Below, in pieces: positions 58,477 to 64,000 of a stretch of DNA of 64,000 nucleotides; the stretch's first letter is position 1, and each line of letters opens with the position of its first letter. Both the position numbers and the translations under genes were made by a program. Source of the DNA: Brenneria roseae subsp. roseae (lineage in GTDB: Bacteria; Pseudomonadota; Gammaproteobacteria; Enterobacterales; Enterobacteriaceae); NCBI RefSeq assembly GCF_003115845.1, contig NZ_KZ819029.1, positions 173,025-237,024 of the forward strand. Direction: 5' to 3'. The notes below the pieces were generated by a model. It was given only the letters and a program-made list of their open reading frames with translations. It was not told the DNA's origin and ran no database searches.

Positions 58477-60006
58477 ATGGCTTACGCTTCTTTACTGCAA
58501 CGTCAGCAGGTTCGTATCCCGCTGGCGTTTTTGTCTGGCGCCGTTGGTACGCTGGCGTTTTCTCCCTTTGATTTCTGGCCTGCTGCGCTGGTTTCATTAA
58601 TCGGGCTGCAAGCCCTGACGCTGAACCGCACGGTTCGCCAGTCTGCCTGGATTGGATTTGCCTGGGGATTTGGCCTGTTTGGCAGCGGCATCAACTGGGT
58701 ATATGTCAGTATCTCTCAGTTTGGTGGTATGCCGGGGCCGATCAATATTGCCCTTGTCGTGCTGCTATCGGCCTATCTGGCGCTCTATCCACTGCTGTTT
58801 TCCGCGATCATTGCCCGCCTGTGGCCGAAAACCAACTGGTGGCGACTGGCTCTTGCCGCGCCGGTATTATGGCAGTTAACCGAGTTTCTGCGCGGCTGGG
58901 TGCTCAGCGGGTTTCCATGGCTACAGTTTGGCTATAGCCAGATTAATGGCCCGCTGAAGGGAATTGCGCCTATTCTTGGCGTTGATGCCATTACCTTTAT
59001 GCTGATGAGCATCAGCGGCTTCGCCGTTCTGGCGCTATGCCAGCGAAAAATCACCCCCGCCGTTATCGCGCTAGCCCTGTTGGCCTTGCCGTGGCCATTG
59101 CGTAATATCCAATGGTTTAACCTGCTGCCTGAACGCACGGTCAATGTCGCGCTGGTGCAAGGAGATATTCCCCAGTCTCTCAAATGGAACCCGGATCAGC
59201 TGCTGAATACGCTGCATATTTATCTGAATAACAGCCTGCCCTATATGGATAAAGCACCGATTATCATCTGGCCGGAATCAGCGATCCCCGATGTTGAAAG
59301 CCGTCAGGGCGCTTATCTGGCTCAGGTCGATAGTCTGTTGCGCAGCCACAATAGTAGTCTTATCACGGGGATTGTGGACATGCGCCGTAACGGCAGCGAG
59401 CTTGATTATTACAACAGTATTATCGTACTAGGCGATAAACTGCCCTATCACTACCCTACCAGCAATCGCTATAACAAGAATCATCTGGTGCCATTTGGTG
59501 AATTCGTTCCGCTGGAAACGTTATTACGCCCGCTGGCCCCGCTGTTCGATTTACCGATGTCCTCATTCAGCCGCGGCAACTACATCCAGCCGCAGTTGAA
59601 CGTTAATGGTTTTAAACTTAACGCGGCCATTTGTTATGAAATTATTCTGGGTCAGCAACTACGCGATAATTTCCGCGAAGATACTGACATGCTGTTAACC
59701 ATCTCAAACGACGCCTGGTTCGGCCACTCCATCGGGCCATGGCAGCACTTCCAGATGGCGCGGATGCGCGCGCTGGAGTTGGGACGTCCTCTGGTTCGCA
59801 GCACCAATAATGGTGTTACGGCGGTCATTGCGCCTGACGGCGAAATCAGCGCCAGTCTGCCGCAATTTACGCGCGCCGTATTAGATACTCAGATCGTCCC
59901 ATCACGTGGGTTAACGCCTTATGCCCGCTTCGGCGGCTGGCCGCTGTGGATCATCACCCTGCTTGCTGGTTTTGCGGCTGTTGTTTTCAGCCTGCGCCGC
60001 CGCTGA
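58477..60006 (+). CDS. lnt: Apolipoprotein N-acyltransferase
   Basis: Adds the third acyl chain to the N-terminal Cys of lipoproteins such as Pal. 509 residues: about seven membrane helices, then a periplasmic nitrilase-like domain. Catalytic triad Glu ([10 protein letters not shown]), Lys ([10 protein letters not shown]) and Cys ([10 protein letters not shown]). End of the ybeZYX-lnt run. Confidence 0.98.
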   Translation: MAYASLLQRQQVRIPLAFLSGAVGTLAFSPFDFWPAALVSLIGLQALTLNRTVRQSAWIGFAWGFGLFGSGINWVYVSISQFGGMPGPINIALVVLLSAYLALYPLLFSAIIARLWPKTNWWRLALAAPVLWQLTEFLRGWVLSGFPWLQFGYSQINGPLKGIAPILGVDAITFMLMSISGFAVLALCQRKITPAVIALALLALPWPLRNIQWFNLLPERTVNVALVQGDIPQSLKWNPDQLLNTLHIYLNNSLPYMDKAPIIIWPESAIPDVESRQGAYLAQVDSLLRSHNSSLITGIVDMRRNGSELDYYNSIIVLGDKLPYHYPTSNRYNKNHLVPFGEFVPLETLLRPLAPLFDLPMSSFSRGNYIQPQLNVNGFKLNAAICYEIILGQQLRDNFREDTDMLLTISNDAWFGHSIGPWQHFQMARMRALELGRPLVRSTNNGVTAVIAPDGEISASLPQFTRAVLDTQIVPSRGLTPYARFGGWPLWIITLLAGFAAVVFSLRRR

Positions 60007-60026
60007 TTGCATTCGTTTGTCCCTAT

Positions 60027-60050
60027 GAAGGCATGCAACTGCATGCCTTC
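60027..60050 (+). terminator. Hairpin after lnt
   Basis: GAAGGCATGC-AACT-GCATGCCTTC, perfect 10-bp stem, 20 bp past the lnt stop, followed by TCCCTCT rather than a pure T-run. Confidence 0.6.
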
Positions 60051-60179
60051 TCCCTCTGATACCTCATCCTATCGCTACGCTTATTGCAGCATCATCCGAA
60101 AAACCCTGAATTCAGATGTAGCGATGATGTAGCAATATTGAACAGAAAACCGACAGCGTGTATTGAGTCAATAACATAT

Positions 60180-60196
60180 CTGGCACGGTATTTGCC
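60180..60196 (+). promoter_or_regulatory. Sigma-54 promoter of gltIJKL
   Basis: CTGGCACGGTATTTGCC: invariant GG (60182-60183) and GC (60194-60195) with exactly ten bases between, and near-perfect flanks to TGGCACG-N4-TTGC. The E. coli gltI operon is known to be nitrogen-regulated through sigma-54 and NtrC. Confidence 0.85.
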
Positions 60197-60275
60197 TGTT
60201 ACTATCTTGTAAAGGGTTGTTTCAACGTTTTTTAGCAGGCTCGCCTCTGAAAAAGCACAAATCTGGGGCAATAAC

Positions 60276-60292
60276 TGCACCAAAATAGTGCC
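60276..60292. promoter_or_regulatory. NtrC-like enhancer site 1
   Basis: TGCAC-CAAAATA-GTGCC, nine of ten conserved bases of the TGCAC-N7-GTGCA dyad. It lies downstream of the sigma-54 motif, at about +77 relative to the expected start. Confidence 0.65.
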
Positions 60293-60304
60293 ACTCGAGT
60301 TTAA

Positions 60305-60321
60305 TGCCGTTATTTGGTGCG
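60305..60321. promoter_or_regulatory. NtrC-like enhancer site 2
   Basis: TGCCG-TTATTTG-GTGCG, seven of ten conserved bases, centred 29 bp from site 1, close to three helical turns. Confidence 0.4.
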
Positions 60322-60531
60322 GCGAGTCTCGCAAAAAACAAACATTTCCATTTCAATCTATTTACAATCAGCTATTTTTTAACAGTATACGTAGTTACTT
60401 CGCTCTTTAGCGGTGCATGGCTTCTGTGCCGTAGAAGTATCAAAACGTTATCCGTGTTAGCGACACAACTTTAGATCGACAATTACAGCGCCATAGCTTT
60501 AGATCTATAACGACAGCAAAGGAGTTAGAAC

Positions 60532-61428
60532 ATGCAAATGCGTAAACTGGCACTATCACTGCTTCTGCTTGGCACCACAGTCAGCCTTGCTCAAGCTGAG
60601 GAGCTGACCGGTACTCTGAAAAAAGTAAAAGATAATGGCGTTATCGTCATCGGCCACCGTGAATCATCGGTTCCTTTTTCTTACTATGATAATCAGCAGA
60701 AAGTTGTCGGTTACTCTCAGGACTACTCAGACAAAATTGTAGAAGCCGTTAAGAAAAAACTGGATGCGCCGGACCTGCAGGTGAAACTGCTGCCGATTAC
60801 TTCCCAGAACCGTATTCCACTGTTGCAAAATGGCACATTTGATCTGGAATGTGGTTCAACCACCAACAACCTCGAGCGTCAAAAACAAGCGGCATTCTCG
60901 AACACCATTTTTGTGGTCGGTACTCGTCTGTTAACGAAGAAAAATTCCGGTATCAAAGACTTCCCGGATCTGGCGGGTAAAACCGTGGTGGTAACCTCGG
61001 GTACAACATCTGAAATTCTGCTGAACAAGCTGAATGAAGAAAAACAGATGAAGATGCGTATCATCAGTGCTAAAGACCACGGCGACTCTTTCCGTACTCT
61101 TGAAAGCAGTCGTGCTGTCGCCTTCATGATGGATGATGCACTGCTGGCAGGTGAACGTGCGAAAGCGAAAGATGCCGATCAATGGGATATCGTCGGCACA
61201 GCACAATCTGAAGAAGCCTACGGCTGTATGTTGCGTAAAGACGATCCGCAGTTCAAGAAACTGGTTGATGACACCATTGCCGAAGTCCAGACCTCCGGCG
61301 AAGCAGAAAAATGGTTTGATCGCTGGTTCAAACAGCCCATTCCCCCTAGAAATCTCAATCTGAACTTCTCACTTTCTGACGAAATGAAAGCGCTGTTCAG
61401 CGCGCCGAATGACAAGGCTTTAAACTAA
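60532..61428 (+). CDS. gltI: Glutamate/aspartate ABC transporter, periplasmic binding protein
   Basis: 298 residues. Signal peptide 1-22 (MQMRKLALSLL…SLAQA). Solute-binding fold with the family motif GYSQDYSDKIVEAVKKKL and DLECGSTTNN. Delivers glutamate or aspartate to GltJKL. AAAGGAG seven bases before the ATG. Separated from gltJ by 349 bp holding hairpins, a repeat element and a terminator, so it is probably made in excess of the membrane subunits. Confidence 0.98.
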   Translation: MQMRKLALSLLLLGTTVSLAQAEELTGTLKKVKDNGVIVIGHRESSVPFSYYDNQQKVVGYSQDYSDKIVEAVKKKLDAPDLQVKLLPITSQNRIPLLQNGTFDLECGSTTNNLERQKQAAFSNTIFVVGTRLLTKKNSGIKDFPDLAGKTVVVTSGTTSEILLNKLNEEKQMKMRIISAKDHGDSFRTLESSRAVAFMMDDALLAGERAKAKDADQWDIVGTAQSEEAYGCMLRKDDPQFKKLVDDTIAEVQTSGEAEKWFDRWFKQPIPPRNLNLNFSLSDEMKALFSAPNDKALN

Positions 61429-61524
61429 ATTAATAATGACAATAAGGGCAGTTCTCTCTGCCCTATGATTGCTGATTCGTGGCAGGACAGACGGATATGC
61501 GATGGTCGTTCCCCATCGCATGTT

Positions 61525-61722
61525 TAATACTCAACAGATTTCGAGTTGCAGCAGGGCGGCAACCGCGGGACAAATTCGTCGGGAGCGAATTTGACCAGCC
61601 AATGGCTGGCCTTCGGTGAGAAACAGGATGTTTCTCATTAATCCCCGGAAACTTAAATAATTAAGTGACTGGAGGCGTAAGAAAAGCCAACACAGCTGCA
61701 ACCTGAAAGATGATGGGGATAT
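61525..61722. repeat. Palindromic intergenic repeat, copy C (gltI-gltJ)
   Basis: About 198 bp, the longest copy. Left end CTCAACAGATTTCGAGTTGC then GGGCGGCAA; right end GCTGCAACCTGAAAGATGAT followed by GGGGATA. The ends are imperfect inverted repeats. Internal inverted segments (CAAATTCGTC…GAGCGAATTTG; GCCAATGGCTGGC) add structure. Confidence 0.7.
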
Positions 61723-61740
61723 GCCGCTCATCAATCTTCA

Positions 61741-61764
61741 GGGTAGCCTCGCTACCCTTTTTTT
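61741..61764 (+). terminator. Intrinsic terminator just before gltJ
   Basis: GGGTAGC-CTC-GCTACCC then TTTTTTT. Only three bases separate the T-run from the gltJ ribosome binding site (GGAG, 61768-61771). It should end most gltI transcripts and let a fraction read into gltJKL. Confidence 0.85.
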
Positions 61765-61777
61765 ACCGGAGTTTGTT

Positions 61778-62518
61778 ATGTCAATAGATTGGAACTGGGG
61801 TATCTTCCTGCAAGCCGCCCCATTCGGAAATACCACCTACCTTGGGTGGATTTTATCCGGCCTGCAAGTCACGGTCACACTGTCTATTTGTGCCTGGATC
61901 ATCGCATTTCTACTGGGTTCTCTTCTGGGTATCTTACGTACCGTCCCCAATCGTTTTATTGCGGGAATTGGTGCCTGCTATGTCGAGTTATTCCGTAACG
62001 TACCGCTGATCGTACAGTTCTTTACCTGGTATCTGGTGGTGCCTGAACTTCTGCCTGAAAAGATAGGCATGTGGTTTAAAGCTGAACTGGATCCCAACAT
62101 CCAGTTTTTCCTGTCATCCATGGTTTGTCTGGGCCTGTTTACCGCAGCCCGCGTATGCGAACAAATCCGTGCGGGCATCCAGTCTTTGCCACGCGGTCAG
62201 AAGGCTGCCGGACTGGCGATGGGCCTGACGTTGTCACAAACCTATCGCTATGTCCTGCTGCCTAACGCTTACCGTATTGTCATTCCACCGCTCACATCCG
62301 AAATGCTGAATCTGGTGAAAAACTCGGCTATCGCCTCCACTATCGGGCTGGTCGATATGGCTGCACAGGCAGGGAAACTGCTGGATTATTCTGCCCATGC
62401 CTATGAATCGTTCACAGCCATAACGCTGGCCTACATCGGCATTAATGCCGTCATCATGCTAATCATGCAGGTGGTTGAACAGAAAACCCGTTTGCCGGGC
62501 AATATGGGGAGCAAATAA
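61778..62518 (+). CDS. gltJ: Glutamate/aspartate ABC transporter permease GltJ
   Basis: 246 residues from the ATG at 61778 (GGAG six bases upstream; MSIDWNWGIFLQ as in E. coli). Five membrane helices with the ABC permease EAA-type loop (CEQIRAGIQSLPRGQKAAGLAMG). Forms the channel with GltK. Upstream in-frame codons are terminator and repeat sequence. Confidence 0.97.
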   Translation: MSIDWNWGIFLQAAPFGNTTYLGWILSGLQVTVTLSICAWIIAFLLGSLLGILRTVPNRFIAGIGACYVELFRNVPLIVQFFTWYLVVPELLPEKIGMWFKAELDPNIQFFLSSMVCLGLFTAARVCEQIRAGIQSLPRGQKAAGLAMGLTLSQTYRYVLLPNAYRIVIPPLTSEMLNLVKNSAIASTIGLVDMAAQAGKLLDYSAHAYESFTAITLAYIGINAVIMLIMQVVEQKTRLPGNMGSK

Positions 62519-62521
62519 ATA

Positions 62522-63196
62522 ATGCATGAATTTGACTGGAGCTCAATCGGGCCGAGCCTGCCTTACCTGCTACAGGGCATGGTGATCACACTTAAAATAA
62601 CCATCACCGCGGTGGTGTTCGGGATTATCTGGGGCACTATTCTGGCGGTCATGCGTCTGTCGCCGATAAAACCGGTCAGCTGGTTCGCCAAACTATACGT
62701 GAACCTGTTCCGCTCCGTGCCATTGGTTATGGTATTGCTGTGGTTTTATTTGGTTGTGCCTAGCTTATTACAAAATGTGCTTGGCCTTTCACCGAAAACC
62801 GATATTCGCCTGATCTCGGCTATGGTAGCCTTTTCATTATTCGAAGCGGCATATTATTCTGAAATTATCCGCGCAGGCATACTCAGCGTGTCACGCGGTC
62901 AGTCATCCGCCGCACTGGCTCTTGGTATGACTCACTGGCAATCCATGAAACTGGTCATCCTGCCACAGGCATTCCGCGCCATGGTGCCATTGCTGCTGAC
63001 GCAGGGTATTGTATTGTTTCAGGATACGTCGCTGGTTTATGTACTCAGCCTCGCTGATTTCTTCCGTACCGCTTCCACGATTGGCGAGCGTGACGGTACA
63101 CAAGTTGAAATGATCCTGTTTGCCGGTTTCATTTATTTTATTTTCAGCATTTCTGCATCAATGCTGGTCAGTTACCTGAAAAAAAGGACGGTTTGA
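62522..63196 (+). CDS. gltK: Glutamate/aspartate ABC transporter permease GltK
   Basis: 224 residues, the E. coli length. Five membrane helices, EAA loop [20 protein letters not shown]. Three bases after the gltJ stop; its stop overlaps the gltL start by one base (TGATG). Confidence 0.98.
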   Translation: MHEFDWSSIGPSLPYLLQGMVITLKITITAVVFGIIWGTILAVMRLSPIKPVSWFAKLYVNLFRSVPLVMVLLWFYLVVPSLLQNVLGLSPKTDIRLISAMVAFSLFEAAYYSEIIRAGILSVSRGQSSAALALGMTHWQSMKLVILPQAFRAMVPLLLTQGIVLFQDTSLVYVLSLADFFRTASTIGERDGTQVEMILFAGFIYFIFSISASMLVSYLKKRTV

Positions 63197-63921
63197 TGAT
63201 TTTCCTGAAAAATATTTCTAAATGGTATGGTCAATTTCAGGTGCTAACCGACTGCTCCACAGAAGTTAAAAAGGGTGAGGTAGTGGTCGTCTGCGGGCCT
63301 TCCGGTTCCGGTAAGTCAACCTTGATCAAAACCGTTAATGGTCTGGAACCTATTCAGAAAGGTGAAATTGAAGTCAACGGTATCGTTGTTAACAACAAAA
63401 AAACCAATCTGGCCCAGCTGCGTTCCAAAGTGGGAATGGTGTTCCAGCATTTTGAGCTGTTCCCGCACCTCTCCATTATCGATAATTTGACGCTGGCACA
63501 GGTAAAAGTGCTGAAGCGCAATCGCGAAGAGTCAAAGGCCAAGGCCCAAAAACTGCTGGAGCGTGTCGGTCTCTCGGCACATGCCAATAAGTATCCGGGA
63601 CAACTTTCCGGTGGGCAGCAGCAGCGTGTCGCCATTGCGCGTGCGCTGTGTATGGACCCGGTTGCCATGCTGTTTGACGAACCGACCTCCGCGCTCGATC
63701 CGGAAATGATCAATGAAGTGCTGGATGTTATGGTTGAACTGGCTCAGGAAGGGATGACCATGATGGTCGTGACGCACGAAATGGGCTTTGCTCGTAAGGT
63801 AGCGCATCGGGTCATCTTCATGGATGAAGGCAAAATTATTGAAGATACCCCCAAAGACGACTTCTTCAATAATCCGAAGTCTGAACGCGCAAAAGACTTT
63901 CTGGCAAAAATCCTGCATTGA
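63196..63921 (+). CDS. gltL: Glutamate/aspartate ABC transporter ATPase GltL
   Basis: 241 residues from the ATG at 63196 with AAGGA seven bases upstream; a TTG one codon earlier is unlikely. Walker [15 protein letters not shown], signature [15 protein letters not shown], Walker [15 protein letters not shown]-loop VVTHEMGFA. Polar amino acid uptake subfamily. Confidence 0.99.
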   Translation: MIFLKNISKWYGQFQVLTDCSTEVKKGEVVVVCGPSGSGKSTLIKTVNGLEPIQKGEIEVNGIVVNNKKTNLAQLRSKVGMVFQHFELFPHLSIIDNLTLAQVKVLKRNREESKAKAQKLLERVGLSAHANKYPGQLSGGQQQRVAIARALCMDPVAMLFDEPTSALDPEMINEVLDVMVELAQEGMTMMVVTHEMGFARKVAHRVIFMDEGKIIEDTPKDDFFNNPKSERAKDFLAKILH

Positions 63922-63932
63922 TATAGAGAACA

Positions 63933-63958
63933 GAAAGCGTGCCTTACGGCGCGCTTTC
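63933..63958 (+). terminator. Hairpin after gltL
   Basis: GAAAGCGTGCC-TTAC-GGCGCGCTTTC, 11-bp stem with one G-U pair, 11 bp past the gltL stop; T-tract is weak (TTCAG). Confidence 0.6.
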
Positions 63959-63972
63959 TTCAGATTGCTGAC

Positions 63973-63997
63973 GAACCCCACATTTTCCGTGGGGTTC
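63973..63997. terminator. Hairpin at the window edge
   Basis: GAACCCCAC-ATTTTCC-GTGGGGTTC, perfect 9-bp stem. It could terminate gltIJKL or a convergent gene lying beyond the window. Confidence 0.5.
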
Positions 63998-64000
63998 TTG

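Larger units (their letters stand above)
60007..60531. other. lnt-gltI gap with nitrogen-type control signals
   Basis: 525 bp with no gene. A 10-bp hairpin after lnt (60027-60050) is followed by a sigma-54 promoter motif at 60180 and two NtrC-like dyads at 60276 and 60305. The mRNA leader of gltI would then be about 325 nt. The reverse-strand 80-codon frame here is not credible. Confidence 0.7.
61429..61777. other. gltI-gltJ gap
   Basis: 349 bp: hairpin GGGCAG/CTGCCC (61446-61463), hairpin ATGCGATGG/CCATCGCAT (61497-61521), repeat copy C (61525-61722), then the intrinsic terminator at 61741. In E. coli and Salmonella this gap yields the small RNA SroC, which ends at such a terminator. Confidence 0.7.

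Overview
The window is chromosomal DNA of a Gram-negative member of the Enterobacterales. Gene order and protein sequence match the Escherichia coli nadA-tol-cyd-suc-sdh-gltA and pgm-seqA-fur-glnS-nag-asnB-miaB-lnt-gltIJKL segments, with differences (pcp beside the 5-oxoprolinase genes, a chemoreceptor gene before fldA, no nagD after nagC, NagE without a IIA domain) that I associate with the Pectobacteriaceae (Pectobacterium, Brenneria, Dickeya, Lonsdalea). The genus is an inference from memory, not a computed result.

Layout. (1) 1-1050: the 5' part of nadA, with a NadR-type operator upstream. (2) About 1.2-5.15 kb: the only accessory stretch, between nadA and a tandem tRNA-Lys array. It holds a YjaA-like protein, a DUF554 membrane protein, a ccdAB-type toxin-antitoxin pair, an IS630-family transposase fossil broken by a 13-bp tandem duplication, an orphan Ser-rich protein, and a tyrosine integrase shattered into three reading frames. 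It reads as an old, decayed tRNA-Lys island. (3) 5.2-11.2 kb: two tRNA-Lys genes plus a decayed third, then the cell-envelope operon ybgC-tolQRA-tolB-pal-cpoB. (4) 11.3-14.5 kb: cytochrome bd oxidase (cydABX-ybgE). (5) 15.2-25 kb: sdhCDAB-sucABCD, opposite gltA; together these form much of the TCA cycle. (6) 27-33.2 kb: phrB-ybgI-pxpBCA-pcp-nei, one tight strand of genes joining DNA repair with pyroglutamate release (Pcp) and conversion to glutamate (PxpABC).

(7) 33.5-40.3 kb: ybfA, a half-size EamA transporter, pgm, seqA, ybfF, ybfE and a methyl-accepting chemotaxis protein, followed by a gene-free kilobase. (8) 41.3-49.9 kb: fldA, fur, glnS and the N-acetylglucosamine regulon (nagE facing nagBAC) with recognisable CRP and NagC sites. 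(9) 50.2-54.1 kb: asnB, a six-tRNA operon (Met-Leu-Gln-Gln-Met-Gln) with a stringent-type promoter, and ubiF. (10) 54.3-60 kb: miaB-ybeZ-ybeY-corC-lnt. (11) 60.2-63.9 kb: the gltIJKL glutamate/aspartate ABC transporter behind a sigma-54 promoter with NtrC-like sites.

Across the window, four copies of a 130-200 bp imperfectly palindromic intergenic repeat sit at functional junctions: upstream of seqA, upstream of nagB, filling the nagB-nagA gap, and between gltI and gltJ. I did not find a convincing undescribed multi-gene system. The points most worth a second look are the repeat placement, the regulatory layout of gltI, the orphan Ser-rich protein and the decayed island.
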